Under the pieces are notes generated by a model. That model did not search any database, was not told the origin of the DNA, and saw only the letters and a program-made list of their open reading frames with translations. From Archangium violaceum Cb vi76 (GTDB taxonomy: Bacteria; Myxococcota; Myxococcia; Myxococcales; Myxococcaceae), in assembly GCF_000733295.1 (NCBI RefSeq), contig NZ_JPMI01000280.1, positions 1 to 63,723 of the forward strand: DNA of 63,723 nt, read 5' to 3'. Of this stretch, positions 1 through 11,815 are shown piece after piece; the first letter of the stretch is position 1; each line of letters opens with the position of its first letter. The translations under genes were made by a program, and so were the position numbers.

Positions 1-23
1 GGGAGAGGGAGCATGCGCAACAC
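1..23. repeat. Partial copy of a dispersed palindromic intergenic repeat
   Basis: The first 23 bases are identical to positions 33800-33822. The full copy at 33772-33822 contains a CCTCTCC/GGAGAGG hairpin, and the window starts inside the element. Both copies lie 6 nt or less beyond the stop codon of a minus-strand gene (stops at 30-32 and 33828-33830). A role in 3'-end formation or mRNA protection is possible but is inferred. Confidence 0.6.
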
Positions 24-29
24 CCTCCA

Positions 30-713
30 TCAGCTCGCGGAAGCGAGCCAGGGCGTGGTCTGCGAGAAGTCGTAGATACGCTCGATGGCGATCTGCTTGT
101 AGCGCTCGACCTTGACGGCGCGCCGGGCGCACTCCCAGACGAGCTCCGAGGGAGGACGATCCGGCTCCTTCTTCTTGCGGCGCTTGACCTCGGCCTTGAT
201 GGCCTTCACGGCGACGCGAGGGTGGAAGCAGAAGGCCGAGGAGAACAGCAGGTGCCCGGCGAAGGGGATGAGCCGGGCCTCCAGCACATCGCCCGTCTCG
301 AGCCCCGCCACGGTGCGGCGCTCGGTGACGTCGAAGTCCTTGCCGGAGAACAGCTCACGCAGACGCACGAGGCCCTTGCCCAGCTTGCGCACCTCGAAGA
401 GGCCGTGGACGGTCTCCGTGAAGCAGCGGAAGGCGTTGGCCTCCTCGGGCGAGGCGCCCTGCAGCCGCAGCTGGTACAGTTCCGCGGCGGGCGTCAGCTT
501 GGAGATCGGCGAGACCCGGTCGAACAGATAGAAATCCAGGAAGGACGCCATCCGCAGCTCGAAGATCTTGTCGTCCTCGAAGACCTCGCCGGTGAGGCGG
601 AGGTACTCCGCCTTGGCCTCCAGCAGGTCGGGCTTGCGTGACTCCTGGCTCCCAAAGGCGATGAGCTGGTCGAGATAGGGCTGATACGACAGCGGCGAAA
701 GGGGGGAGTCCAT
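30..713 (-). CDS. Conserved hypothetical protein downstream of carA
   Basis: This is a 227 aa protein that I do not recognise. It starts at an ATG 14 nt beyond the carA stop, so it is probably the last gene of the pyrB-pyrC-carA transcription unit. It has no signal peptide or membrane segment. It is rich in charged residues and carries a strongly basic stretch (KRRKKK) near residue 180, which could contact nucleic acid or membrane, but no catalytic motif is visible. The coding assignment rests on length, operon position and a sensible amino acid composition. The function is unknown. The stop codon sits just beyond the palindromic repeat at the left edge of the window. Confidence 0.75.
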   Translation of the reverse strand: MDSPLSPLSYQPYLDQLIAFGSQESRKPDLLEAKAEYLRLTGEVFEDDKIFELRMASFLDFYLFDRVSPISKLTPAAELYQLRLQGASPEEANAFRCFTETVHGLFEVRKLGKGLVRLRELFSGKDFDVTERRTVAGLETGDVLEARLIPFAGHLLFSSAFCFHPRVAVKAIKAEVKRRKKKEPDRPPSELVWECARRAVKVERYKQIAIERIYDFSQTTPWLASAS

Positions 714-727
714 GGGGCAGCGAGATC

Positions 728-1846
728 CTACTCTCCGGCCATGAGCTTCGCGAAACGTGAGAACAGGTACCGGGCGTCATGGGGCCCGGGCGAAGCTTCC
801 GGGTGGTACTGCACGCTGAAGGCGCGGGCGTCGGGGATGCTCAGGCCCTCCACGGTGCCGTCGTTGAGGTTGATGTGGCTCACCACCGCCTTGCCCTTCA
901 CGCTCGCATCATCCACCGCGAAGCCGTGGTTCTGCGAGGTGATCTCCACCTTGCCGGTGGTCAGGTCCTTGACTGGCTGGTTGGCGCCCCGGTGGCCGAA
1001 CTTCATCTTGTACGTCCGCCCGCCCAGGGCGAGCGCGAGGATCTGGTGACCCAGGCAGATGCCGAAGACGGGCACCTTGCCGAGCAGTCCGGCCACGACC
1101 TTGTCGGCGCCCTTCACGGCGGCGGGGTCTCCGGGGCCGTTGGCGAGGAAGATGCCGTGGGGCTTCTCGGCGAGCACGGCCTCGGCGGTGGTGCCGGCGG
1201 GGACCACCTTCACGCGGCAGCCCACGTCCACCAGGAAGTGGAGCATGGAGCGCTTGAGGCCGTAGTCATAGGCCACCACGTCGAAGCGCAGCTCGGGAGC
1301 GGGGCGAGGAACCTCGCCGAGCAGGTTCGGGCTGGGGGTGGTGAAGAGGTAGGACTCCTGGGTGGACACGCCGGTGGCGAGATCCAACCCCTCCATGCCG
1401 CGAGCCTCGCGGGCCCGCTCCACGAGGGCGGCCGGCGAGTGGTCCTCGGTGGAGATGACGCCCATCTGCGCGCCGTGCGTGCGCACGTGCCGCACCAGGC
1501 GCCGGGTGTCGATGCCCTCGATGCCGACAATGCCATGGCGCTTCAGGTAGACGTCGAGCGTCTCCTGGGAGCGCCAGTTGGAGGCCTGCTCGGAGGAGTT
1601 GCGCACGATCATGCCCACGGCGTGCGGTTTGACGGACTCCTGGTCCCCGGGGTTGGCGCCCACGTTGCCCATCTCGGGGTACGCCATGGTGACGATCTGC
1701 CCGACGTACGAGGGATCCGTGAGGATCTCCTGGTAGCCGGTCATCGACGTGTTGAACACCACCTCACCCACCGTCTCGCCGGAGGCGCCGAGCGCGCGAC
1801 CCTCGAAGGTGGTGCCATCCGCCAATGCCAGCACTGCCCGCTTCAT
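728..1846 (-). CDS. carA: Carbamoyl-phosphate synthase small subunit (glutaminase)
   Basis: CarA releases ammonia from glutamine for the large subunit CarB, which makes carbamoyl phosphate for pyrimidine and arginine synthesis. The 372 aa length is normal for the family. The N-terminal half has the typical small-subunit fold, with [17 protein letters not shown] near residue 35. The C-terminal half is a class I glutamine amidotransferase with the nucleophile Cys in FGICLGHQ and the His/Glu pair in [10 protein letters not shown]. An open frame extends well upstream, but the MKRAVLAL start is chosen because it overlaps the pyrC stop (TGATG arrangement) and fits the family N-terminus. carB is not in this window. 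Carbamoyl phosphate feeds PyrB, which is encoded two genes upstream in the same operon. Confidence 0.96.
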   Translation of the reverse strand: MKRAVLALADGTTFEGRALGASGETVGEVVFNTSMTGYQEILTDPSYVGQIVTMAYPEMGNVGANPGDQESVKPHAVGMIVRNSSEQASNWRSQETLDVYLKRHGIVGIEGIDTRRLVRHVRTHGAQMGVISTEDHSPAALVERAREARGMEGLDLATGVSTQESYLFTTPSPNLLGEVPRPAPELRFDVVAYDYGLKRSMLHFLVDVGCRVKVVPAGTTAEAVLAEKPHGIFLANGPGDPAAVKGADKVVAGLLGKVPVFGICLGHQILALALGGRTYKMKFGHRGANQPVKDLTTGKVEITSQNHGFAVDDASVKGKAVVSHINLNDGTVEGLSIPDARAFSVQYHPEASPGPHDARYLFSRFAKLMAGE

Positions 1847-3147
1847 CACCTGGACTCCTTGATGTGTCCGTCCTCGAAGACGAGCCGCCCGGAGACCCAC
1901 GTCTGGGCGACCCGGCCCGTCAAACGCCGGCCGTGGAAGGGGGTGTTCCGGCTGCGGGAGAAGAACCGCGCCGAATCCACCGTCCACTCCGCGTCCGGCT
2001 CCACCACCGTGATGTCCGCCGGAGCACCGACGGCCAGATGGCCGCCCGGCAGCCCGAACGCCCTCGCCGGTCCGTCCGTCAGCAGGGCCACCGCCCGCTG
2101 GAGGCTCATCACGCCCTCGCGCACCAGGGAGAGCGTCAGGCCCAGGGCCGTCTCCAGCCCCACCACGCCATTCCACGCCTTGTCGAACTCCACCTGCTTC
2201 TCCAACACGCCGTGGGGCGCGTGGTCCGTGGCGATGGCGTCGATGGTGCCGTCCACGAGCCCCTCGCGCACGGCCTCGATGTCGCGGCGGGTGCGCAGGG
2301 GCGGATTCATGCGGGCGTGGGTGTCGTAGGAGCCCACGGCCTCGTCATCCAGGATGAAGTGGTGCGGGGTGGCCTCGGCGGTGACGTTGAGGCCGCGGCG
2401 CCTGGCCTCGCGGATGAGGCGCAGGCTGCCCTCGCAGGAGACATGGGCGACGTGCAGCCGCCCCTTCGTCTCCTCCAGGAGCACCATGTCGCGCGCCACC
2501 ATGGCCACCTCGGCCGAGGGCGGGATGCCGGCGAGGCCCAGGCGCGTGGAGGTGCGGCCCTCGTTCATCACGCCCTTGCCCGAGAGCGTCAGATCCTCCT
2601 CGTGCACCATGACGGGGAGGTTGAAGAGCTGGGCGTACTGGAGGGCGCGGCGCATGAGGCCGGCGTTCATCACCGGGCGGCCGTCGTCGGTGATGCAGAC
2701 GCAGCCGGCGCCGACGAGCGCCCCCATCTCCGCCATCTCCTCGCCCTGGAGGCCCTTGGTGATGGCACCCGCCAGGTACACGTGGCACAGCCGCGCCTCG
2801 CGGGCCTTGGCCTTCACGTACTCGCTGACGAGCACGCTGTCGTTGACGGGCCTGGTGTTGGGCATGGCCACCACCGCGGTGAAGCCGCCCGCCACCGCCG
2901 CCATGCAGCCGGTGAGGATCGTCTCCTTCCCCTCCTCGCCCGGCTCGCGCAGGTGCACGTGCAGGTCGATGAAGCCCGGCAGCACCAGCTTGCCCGTGGC
3001 GTCCACCACCCGCGCGTCCCGCACCTCCAGGGGCGCCTCGGACACCTCGGCGATGGTGCCGTCCCGCACCAGCACGTCACGCACACCGTCCACACCGTTG
3101 CGCGGATCCACCACCCGCCCGCGGCTCAGCAGGATCGTCGAGCTCAC
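1846..3147 (-). CDS. pyrC: Dihydroorotase
   Basis: This amidohydrolase cyclises N-carbamoyl-aspartate to dihydroorotate, the third step of pyrimidine synthesis. The metal-binding [10 protein letters not shown] motif lies near residue 60, and ATDHAPH near residue 305 carries the catalytic Asp. These mark the long-type (multifunctional class) dihydroorotase, and the length of about 433 aa agrees. The frame could start at a GTG at 3153. The GTG at 3147 is preferred because an AGGAGG sits about 7 nt upstream and because GTGA overlaps the pyrB stop, giving translational coupling. The end also overlaps the carA start. All conserved metal ligands that I can recognise are present, so it should be active. 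Confidence 0.95.
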   Translation of the reverse strand: MSSTILLSRGRVVDPRNGVDGVRDVLVRDGTIAEVSEAPLEVRDARVVDATGKLVLPGFIDLHVHLREPGEEGKETILTGCMAAVAGGFTAVVAMPNTRPVNDSVLVSEYVKAKAREARLCHVYLAGAITKGLQGEEMAEMGALVGAGCVCITDDGRPVMNAGLMRRALQYAQLFNLPVMVHEEDLTLSGKGVMNEGRTSTRLGLAGIPPSAEVAMVARDMVLLEETKGRLHVAHVSCEGSLRLIREARRRGLNVTAEATPHHFILDDEAVGSYDTHARMNPPLRTRRDIEAVREGLVDGTIDAIATDHAPHGVLEKQVEFDKAWNGVVGLETALGLTLSLVREGVMSLQRAVALLTDGPARAFGLPGGHLAVGAPADITVVEPDAEWTVDSARFFSRSRNTPFHGRRLTGRVAQTWVSGRLVFEDGHIKESR

Positions 3148-4037
3148 CGGCACACCTCCTCGAGGATGGCGCGGCGCACGGCCACACCATGCGCCACCTG
3201 CTCCAGGATGACGCTACGGGAACCATCGGCCACGGCGGGGGCGATCTCCACGCCCCGGTTCATGGGGCCCGGGTGCATCACGAGCGCCTCCGGCTTGAGC
3301 CGCTCGGCGCGGGCGGCGTTGAGCCCGTACAGGCGGGAGAACTCACGCGCCGAGGGGAAGAAGTTCTCCCCCTGCCGCTCCGACTGCACGCGCAGACACA
3401 TGACGGCATCGGCGCGGGGCAGCACGGCGTCCAGGCTCGTGGTGAGCTCGGCGCCGAAGGACTCCAGGCCGGGCGGAAGCAGCGTGGGCGGGCCGCACAA
3501 CACCACCTTCGCGCCCAGCGTGGTGAGGCAGTGCAGGTTGGAGCGGGCCACGCGGCTGTGGAGGATGTCGCCGACGATGAGCACCGTGCGCCCATCCAGG
3601 CTGCCCCAGCGGCGGCGCAGGGTGAAGGCGTCCAGCAGGGCCTGCGAGGGGTGCTCGTGGGTACCGTCCCCCGCGTTGACGACGGCGCAGCGCACGTGGC
3701 GCGCCACCAGGTGCGGGGCTCCCGAGGAGCGGTGCCGGATGATGAGCGCCACCGGGCCCGTGGCCTCGATGTTGCGGACCGTGTCCAGCAGCGTCTCGCC
3801 CTTGGAGACGGAGGAGCCCGCCGTCGTCCAGTTGAGCACCTCGGCGCCGAGCGCGTGCGCCGCCATCTCGAAGGAGGTGCGGGTGCGCGTGGAGTCCTCG
3901 AAGAACAGGTTGGCGATCACCCTGCCCCGCAGCACATGCGAGGCATCCGGCCCACCGTGCAGGTGTGCCTCGGCCCGTCCGAGCAGCGCCTCGATGTCCG
4001 CGCGCCGCAGGCCCTCGATTCCCAACAGGTGTCTCAT
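3144..4037 (-). CDS. pyrB: Aspartate carbamoyltransferase catalytic chain
   Basis: PyrB transfers the carbamoyl group from carbamoyl phosphate to aspartate, the committed step of pyrimidine synthesis. The 297 aa protein has the carbamoyl-phosphate loop STRTRTS near residue 49, the HPSQALLD segment near residue 128 and the HPGPMNRGVEI segment near residue 250, all diagnostic of the family. No pyrI regulatory chain is adjacent. It is the first gene of a pyrB-pyrC-carA unit with overlapping genes, so balanced expression is likely. I see no PyrR-type attenuator in the 15 nt between it and the upstream gene, so any shared promoter may lie farther upstream. Confidence 0.96.
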   Translation of the reverse strand: MRHLLGIEGLRRADIEALLGRAEAHLHGGPDASHVLRGRVIANLFFEDSTRTRTSFEMAAHALGAEVLNWTTAGSSVSKGETLLDTVRNIEATGPVALIIRHRSSGAPHLVARHVRCAVVNAGDGTHEHPSQALLDAFTLRRRWGSLDGRTVLIVGDILHSRVARSNLHCLTTLGAKVVLCGPPTLLPPGLESFGAELTTSLDAVLPRADAVMCLRVQSERQGENFFPSAREFSRLYGLNAARAERLKPEALVMHPGPMNRGVEIAPAVADGSRSVILEQVAHGVAVRRAILEEVCR

Positions 4038-4052
4038 GGGGTCCCCTGGGCA

Positions 4053-4469
4053 CTACTTGCCGGGAATGCCTTCCTTCACGACATGGAAGCGGATGACGCG
4101 GACGTGGTTGGTGGGCTTGAGCTGCACCCGCCGCTCGTACTCCACCTCGATGCGGACGTTCGGCGAGACCGTGCTGCGCTCGATGGTGATGTTCTCGTCC
4201 GTCAGCCCGAGCCCGGGCACGAGGATGTCCTGGTCGAACTTGTCCGTATCCCAGTGGGTGCCCACCTGGCTGGTGCGCTCGATGATCACCCTGCGCAACA
4301 TCTCGTCGTCCGAGGTCGGGGACCGGTTGAAGGCCACCGCGACGGCTTCCTTCACGTCGAAGTTGTCCGCGTACACGGGGATGAGCATCACGCCCAGATA
4401 GAGGCCCCCCACGACGAGGATGAGTAGAACCAGGCCGCCAAAGCTGATCTTCCCAGAGGGATGACGCAT
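4053..4469 (-). CDS. Small membrane protein, DUF4845-like, downstream of lepB
   Basis: This protein of about 138 aa has one N-terminal membrane segment (GLVLLILVVGGLYLGVMLIP), then PVYADNFDVKEAV and a soluble extracytoplasmic domain. The pattern resembles DUF4845 proteins, which in many proteobacteria lie directly after lepB, as this gene does. The ATG at 4469 (MRHPSGKISFGG) is chosen over an upstream ATG at 4511 because it places the membrane helix at the usual distance. A role near signal peptidase I or the inner membrane is inferred only from context. The family assignment is from memory of the sequence pattern and is moderately secure. Confidence 0.7.
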   Translation of the reverse strand: MRHPSGKISFGGLVLLILVVGGLYLGVMLIPVYADNFDVKEAVAVAFNRSPTSDDEMLRRVIIERTSQVGTHWDTDKFDQDILVPGLGLTDENITIERSTVSPNVRIEVEYERRVQLKPTNHVRVIRFHVVKEGIPGK

Positions 4470-4523
4470 GAGGCCCCCGCGTAGCAGCGGCATACGCGGG
4501 GCGTCAAGCATCGCGGCGGGGTT

Positions 4524-5768
4524 TCAACGGACCGGCTCGAACAGCCGGTCGGTGCGCAGCCCGGTCCCCTCGAAGAAGTTGCTGAACCAGCCACCGAACC
4601 CCAGTGCCATCCAGACGACCATGGCCTTGCCCTTGATGTGACCGTACGGGACGAACTCCACGCCCCGGCCGGCACCCAGGCCGTAGCGGCTGTCCAGGCT
4701 GTTCTCCCGGTTGTCGCCCATGACGAAGACGTGACCCGGGGGAACGACGTAGGGCCCCTCGTACTCCATGCGGGCCCTGCTCCCCGGCTGCAACACGGAG
4801 TGGACCTTGCCGTCCAGGTTCTCGTGGTACAGCCGCAGGTGCTCCGGGTACCAGGGCGTGTTGTCCTGCCGGTTGTAGACGACCTGGTCCTCGTTCACCA
4901 ACGTGCGCGGCTGGGGCGCTCCGTTGATGTAGACCTCGCCGTTGATGAGCTCCACCTTGTCCCCGGGGATGCCCACCACGCGCTTGATGAAGTCCAGCTC
5001 CAACTGCACCGGGTTGTTGAAGACGATGACGTCTCCCCGCGCCGGCGCGCGGACGATCTGGAAGGGCACGTAGTTGGTGAAGGGCAGCCGCACCCCGTAG
5101 ATGAACTTGTTGATGAAGACCTGATCGCCGATCTCCAGCGTGGGCAGCATGGAGCCGGAGGGGATGCGGTACGGCTCGATGATGAAGACGCGGATGATGA
5201 CCGCGATGGCCAGCGCCTTGGCGAAGCCCGAGACGAAGTCCCCGAGGTCCTGCTTGCGCCACGCCGCCAGCAACTGGGTGGCCAGCGTGTCGAGCGCCTT
5301 CGTCTCCTTCTCCAGCCGCTCGGCGTCCCCGGCCAGCGAGGCGGCCTCCACCTGCATGGCCTGCTCGGCCAGCCGCGTGGACGCCTCGGCGGGGATCTTC
5401 CCCGGCACCTTCTTGTGGATGCGCTCGATCTCCCCGATGAGCTCACGCGCCTCGTGCCGCAGGTGGCGCAGACGGCTCTGCTTGGGCAGCGCGAAGCGCA
5501 GCACCATCAGCCCGAGGAAGTAGAGGAGCATCAGCCCCGCCAGGCCCTGCATGAGCGGCTGGGCCCAGTCGGCCGAGGGGGGCACGAACTCGATGAGGAT
5601 GATGTAGGGGATGAGCGCCAGGCCGAGGATGACCAGGGGCGCCCACAGGCTGGTGAGCAGCTCGCGCCACAGCAGCGCGCGGCTGGCCTTGAGCTGCTCG
5701 GGCGTCCTGCGGGCGGCCATGGAGGCCTCGAGTCCCGCGGGAGCTTCGGTCGCGCTGGTGGTGGACAT
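4524..5768 (-). CDS. lepB: Signal peptidase I with long N-terminal extension
   Basis: Signal peptidase I cleaves signal peptides from exported proteins at the outer face of the inner membrane. The catalytic dyad is clear: Ser206 in IPSGSMLPTL and Lys262 in DFIKRVVGIPGD. The conserved GDNRENSLDSRYG box is near residue 350. At 414 aa the protein is longer than usual. The first 180 residues add two hydrophobic segments (about 42-60 and 75-92) and a charged, helical, coiled-coil-like region (about 95-170) before the membrane anchor that precedes the Ser. It starts 3 nt after the lepA stop, giving the conserved lepA-lepB order. The function of the extension is unknown. Confidence 0.95.
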   Translation of the reverse strand: MSTTSATEAPAGLEASMAARRTPEQLKASRALLWRELLTSLWAPLVILGLALIPYIILIEFVPPSADWAQPLMQGLAGLMLLYFLGLMVLRFALPKQSRLRHLRHEARELIGEIERIHKKVPGKIPAEASTRLAEQAMQVEAASLAGDAERLEKETKALDTLATQLLAAWRKQDLGDFVSGFAKALAIAVIIRVFIIEPYRIPSGSMLPTLEIGDQVFINKFIYGVRLPFTNYVPFQIVRAPARGDVIVFNNPVQLELDFIKRVVGIPGDKVELINGEVYINGAPQPRTLVNEDQVVYNRQDNTPWYPEHLRLYHENLDGKVHSVLQPGSRARMEYEGPYVVPPGHVFVMGDNRENSLDSRYGLGAGRGVEFVPYGHIKGKAMVVWMALGFGGWFSNFFEGTGLRTDRLFEPVR

Positions 5769-5771
5769 GGA

Positions 5772-7583
<1,812 letters not shown>

Positions 7584-7719
7584 GGTAGGGGGGCCTCGGG
7601 CTACGTCGAAGCCGGCTTGAGTAACACCGAACCCCACCAAAATCCATGCGTCCGCGCACCCGGCGTGCAACCTGAACGACGCCGGGCCGCCTCCCTCCCC
7701 CGCCGGGAGGACGGGAGGG

Positions 7720-8646
7720 CTAGCGGGAGGTGTGCTCGCGGAAGAACGACACCGTGCGGCGGAGCCCCTCGGGGAGCTCCACCGAGGGCTGCCAGCCGAG
7801 CACCCGGCGGGCCAGGGTGTTGTCCACGCAGGAGCGCAACTGCTCGCCGGGCTTGCCGGGAGCACGGAGGGCGGGCTTGTCCACCCCCGCCGGCTGGGCC
7901 ACCAGGGTGTAGAGCCGGTTGATGTCCGTCTCCACGCCAGTGCCGATGTTGATGGCGCCCGAGTAGTCCTTCTCCACCGCCAGCACGTTGGCCCGCGCCA
8001 CGTCCTCCACGTAGACGAAGTCGCGCGTCTGCTTGCCCTCGCCGTAGATGGTGCACTCGCGTCCGCCGAGCAGGCGCTGGCAGAAGATGGCCACCACGCC
8101 GGCCTCGCCGTGCGGGTTCTGCCGGGGGCCGTACACATTGGCGTACCGCAGGGCCACGTAGTTCATCCCGTACTGGGCCTTGTAGTAGCCGAGGTACAGC
8201 TCACCCGAGGCCTTGGAGACACCGTAGGGCGACACCGGCCGCGTGGCGTGGGTCTCGGGCGCGGGGAAGACGTCCTGCTCGCCGTAGATGGCCCCGCCGG
8301 TCGAGCTGAACACCACCTTCTGGACACCCGCGACGCGCGAGGCCTCCAGGAGGTTGAGGAAACCGAGGATGTTGGCCTCCGCGTCGAAGCGCGGGTCCTC
8401 CACGCTGCGGCGCACGTCCATCTGAGCGGCCAGGTGGCACATCACCTGGGGGCGCTCGGCGCGGATGAGCTGCGCGGCCTCCGGAGCCCGGATGTCCATG
8501 ACCTCCAGACGCACCCGGGGGTCCAGGTTCTCCTTCCGACCACTCGACAGATTGTCGAGGGCGATGACCTCATGACCCGCGCGCACGAAGGCGTCACACA
8601 CGTGCGAGCCAATGAAACCCGCCCCACCAGTCACCAGGACTTTCAA
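7720..8646 (-). CDS. NAD-dependent epimerase/dehydratase (UDP-glucose 4-epimerase-like)
   Basis: This is a 308 aa extended short-chain dehydrogenase that acts on nucleotide sugars. The NAD-binding [11 protein letters not shown] is at the N-terminus, the Ser region reads [11 protein letters not shown], and the catalytic Tyr-x3-Lys is in [11 protein letters not shown]. The sequence is closest in feel to GalE-like 4-epimerases, and the exact sugar is not predictable. No ATG lies at the family start. TTG at 8644-8646 ([11 protein letters not shown]) is chosen because it puts the Rossmann motif at residue 7, with a GGGAG stretch just upstream. The neighbouring gene is a UDP-glucuronate decarboxylase, so the pair probably supplies sugars for surface polysaccharide or lipopolysaccharide. 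Confidence 0.9.
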   Translation of the reverse strand: MKVLVTGGAGFIGSHVCDAFVRAGHEVIALDNLSSGRKENLDPRVRLEVMDIRAPEAAQLIRAERPQVMCHLAAQMDVRRSVEDPRFDAEANILGFLNLLEASRVAGVQKVVFSSTGGAIYGEQDVFPAPETHATRPVSPYGVSKASGELYLGYYKAQYGMNYVALRYANVYGPRQNPHGEAGVVAIFCQRLLGGRECTIYGEGKQTRDFVYVEDVARANVLAVEKDYSGAINIGTGVETDINRLYTLVAQPAGVDKPALRAPGKPGEQLRSCVDNTLARRVLGWQPSVELPEGLRRTVSFFREHTSR

Positions 8647-8702
8647 CGTACCGCTCCCGCCACCACCAGGTGGCCATCTACTGAGAAAGTTTTGCGCGGA
8701 AG

Positions 8703-9674
<972 letters not shown>

Positions 9675-9708
9675 GATCCCGCCCCGCAGTCCCGCTCTGG
9701 TGTGGAGC

Positions 9709-9891
9709 TCAGCTCAGCTCGTCGAAGGAGGCCTGCCCCGGCAACTGCGCCTTGTATTTCTCCAGCACGAGATCGATCCCCTGCCGGATGTACTCGGCCA
9801 CGGGAACCTTGGTCTTCTGGTTCAGCGCCTTGAGCAGATCGTTCTGCTCCGGCGTGATGTAGATGGTGGTGCTGATCTTCTTTCGGGCCAT
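9709..9891 (-). CDS. Ribbon-helix-helix (CopG-type) DNA-binding protein
   Basis: This 60 aa protein begins [20 protein letters not shown], a typical ribbon-helix-helix N-terminus. The beta strand KISTTIYIT contacts DNA, and it is followed by two helices ([12 protein letters not shown] and [17 protein letters not shown]). It is probably a dimeric transcriptional regulator. No toxin partner is beside it, so it is not obviously an antitoxin. It is divergent from a lipoprotein gene across a 28 nt AT-rich gap, where it may bind and control both genes. No good Shine-Dalgarno sequence precedes its ATG. Confidence 0.85.
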   Translation of the reverse strand: MARKKISTTIYITPEQNDLLKALNQKTKVPVAEYIRQGIDLVLEKYKAQLPGQASFDELS

Positions 9892-9919
9892 GGCGATATG
9901 TGAAAATATATGGACTTAC
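9892..9919. promoter_or_regulatory. AT-rich divergent intergenic segment, putative overlapping promoters/operator
   Basis: Only 28 nt separate the divergent regulator and lipoprotein starts. The segment holds ATATGTGAAAATATAT, an island of A/T in a GC-rich genome that could supply -10 elements on both strands and an operator for the ribbon-helix-helix protein. Neither start has a strong ribosome binding site, so short-leader transcripts are possible. This is inferred from composition and layout. Confidence 0.35.
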
Positions 9920-10540
9920 ATGTCCCTTGAAGCGCTGTTTTCGAGCCTTGTCGTACAGCCCTCGAAACTCGGATGGGTGGCGGGGCTCGCGCTGGTGGGT
10001 CTCTGTGGGTGCGCATCCGACAAGGCCATGAAGAAGCCGGAGGAGGCGCAGGCGAAGGAGGAGGTGGCGCCCCAGCCCATCCGCCCGGAACCGGCCGCCA
10101 ACGAGAAGGTGACGGAGAAGGACACCAACGGCGATCAGAAGCCGGACGTGTGGATCTTCACGGTGGACGGGCGGATGGTCCGCAAGGAACTGGACATCAA
10201 CTGGGATGGCCGGGTGGACCTCACCACGTACTACGGCGCCCGCGAGGAGCGGGAGCGCGAGGCGATGGACCTCGACTTCGACGGGAAGGTGGACTCCGTC
10301 TACTTCTACGAGAAGGGCATCAACGTCCGGCGGGAGCGCGACCTGAACGGGGACGGCAAGCCGGACGTGTGGATCTTCTACGAGAAGGGGCGGCTGGCCC
10401 GGAAGGAGCGGGACTCCAACGGGGACGGCCGCGTGGACTACTGGGAGTACTGGGAGAACAACCAGGTCGATCGCATCGGCGAGGACCTGGACGGCGACGG
10501 CAACGTGGACAAGTGGAGCCGCGGCACTCCCGCCGAGTAA
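9920..10540 (+). CDS. Putative lipoprotein with six DxNxD calcium-binding-type repeats
   Basis: The N-terminal hydrophobic segment GWVAGLALVGLCGC ends in a lipobox-like Cys, suggesting a lipid-anchored envelope protein. After a charged Pro/Glu-rich linker come six short repeats: DTNGDQKPD, DINWDGRVD, DLDFDGKVD, DLNGDGKPD, DSNGDGRVD and DLDGDGNVD. These have the spacing of EF-hand-like or thrombospondin-3-like calcium loops, separated by aromatic strands such as VWIFYEKGRLARKE. An in-frame ATG also occurs at 9890. The 9920 start is preferred because it shortens an otherwise long n-region and does not overlap the divergent gene. The ligand and role are unknown. Calcium binding is inferred from the repeat pattern. 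Confidence 0.8.
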   Translation: MSLEALFSSLVVQPSKLGWVAGLALVGLCGCASDKAMKKPEEAQAKEEVAPQPIRPEPAANEKVTEKDTNGDQKPDVWIFTVDGRMVRKELDINWDGRVDLTTYYGAREEREREAMDLDFDGKVDSVYFYEKGINVRRERDLNGDGKPDVWIFYEKGRLARKERDSNGDGRVDYWEYWENNQVDRIGEDLDGDGNVDKWSRGTPAE

Positions 10541-10565
10541 CCCACCGGATGACCCACCGGCGGAA

Positions 10566-11765
10566 TCAAAGGCCGGAGGTGGCGCGGTAGACGACGCCCT
10601 CGCCCTCGAGCGTGTAGGCCCCCTCGGCCGCGCTCACGAACACCGAGGCACCCCGGGGAAGCGCGAGCGTCTCGCCCCCGGAGGACAGCCGGGCGGAGCC
10701 CTCGGTGCACAGGAGGATCTCCGGCCCGCGCCGCTCCGGCCGGGCGGACACCGCGGGGCGGAGCTGGAAGCGTGAGAGGCGGAACTCGTCCGTGGGCGTG
10801 GGGTAGACGGACTCCACCCCGTCCGTGGTGGCCGCCGGGACCAGGCCGATGGGGCCGCACCGGAAGTCCAACACGCGGAGCAGCTCCGGGACGTCCACGT
10901 GCTTGGGCGTGCACCCGCCGCGCAGCACGTTGTCCGAGTTGGCCATGAGCTCCACGCCCACGCCACGCAGGTACGCGTGGAGGTTGCCCGCGGACAGGTA
11001 GATGGCCTCGCCCGGCCGCAGCCGCACCAGGTTGAGCATCAACGCGCCGATGACGCCGGGATCGCCCGGGTAGAGCTCGCCGAGCCGCAGGGCCCACCGC
11101 AGCTCCGCCGCGAAGTGGCCCCCCTTCCCTTCGCGCGCCGAGCAGGCGGAGACCACCGCGTCCACCAGGGGCCCCCGCGACTCGCGAGGCAGCGTCATCA
11201 GCGCCTCGAACATGCGCGCCACGCCCTTCGCATCCGGCGACGCACGCAGCGGGGCGAGCAGCGGCTCGAGGGCGGCCACGCCGAGCGAATCGAAGAGGGC
11301 GAGCGTCTCGTCCGCGCTCCGGAAGCCACACAGCGCATCGAAGGGCGTCAGCGCGCAGATGAGCTCGGGCTTGTGGTTGGCGTCCTTGTAGTTACGGTGC
11401 GAGGCGCTCAGGGGCACGCCGAGCGCGTTCTCACGGGCGTACCCTTCGCGGGCCTGGGCGAGACTCGGGTGCGTCTGCAGGGACAGCGGGGTCTCCGCCG
11501 CGAGCACCTTGAACAGGAAGGGCAACTCGGCGCCGAAGCGGCGCGTCACCTGCTCACCGAGCTCCCGCTCCGGCGAGGCCCGGATGACCTCCAGCAGCGA
11601 TCCCCCACCCGCCGGCCGCTTCACGCGCGACGGGGCACCCGGGTGGGCTCCCATCCACAGCTCCGCCTGACAGGCGGCGGAGGGCGAGGGTTGCCCGAGC
11701 AACTCGGCGATAGCGGTCCGCGAGCCCCAGGCGTACGGCTGGATGACGTTGTCGAGGAGGTCCAT
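10566..11765 (-). CDS. manA: Mannose-6-phosphate isomerase, class I
   Basis: This zinc enzyme interconverts mannose-6-phosphate and fructose-6-phosphate, supplying GDP-mannose for glycans. The 399 aa protein shows the cupin metal motifs of type I enzymes: LQTHPS, YKDANHKPEL and the later GNLHAYL with its ligand His. The N-terminal NVIQPYAWGSR is also a family hallmark. It is convergent with the lipoprotein gene (25 nt gap) and follows a SPOR-domain gene. Context with two nucleotide-sugar enzymes upstream fits a role in surface polysaccharide supply, but nothing shows co-transcription. Confidence 0.94.
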   Translation of the reverse strand: MDLLDNVIQPYAWGSRTAIAELLGQPSPSAACQAELWMGAHPGAPSRVKRPAGGGSLLEVIRASPERELGEQVTRRFGAELPFLFKVLAAETPLSLQTHPSLAQAREGYARENALGVPLSASHRNYKDANHKPELICALTPFDALCGFRSADETLALFDSLGVAALEPLLAPLRASPDAKGVARMFEALMTLPRESRGPLVDAVVSACSAREGKGGHFAAELRWALRLGELYPGDPGVIGALMLNLVRLRPGEAIYLSAGNLHAYLRGVGVELMANSDNVLRGGCTPKHVDVPELLRVLDFRCGPIGLVPAATTDGVESVYPTPTDEFRLSRFQLRPAVSARPERRGPEILLCTEGSARLSSGGETLALPRGASVFVSAAEGAYTLEGEGVVYRATSGL

Positions 11766-11815
11766 TCAGCGGCGCCCATAGCACTCCGGGCGCCGGCCCG
11801 CCATGCACCGGCGGT

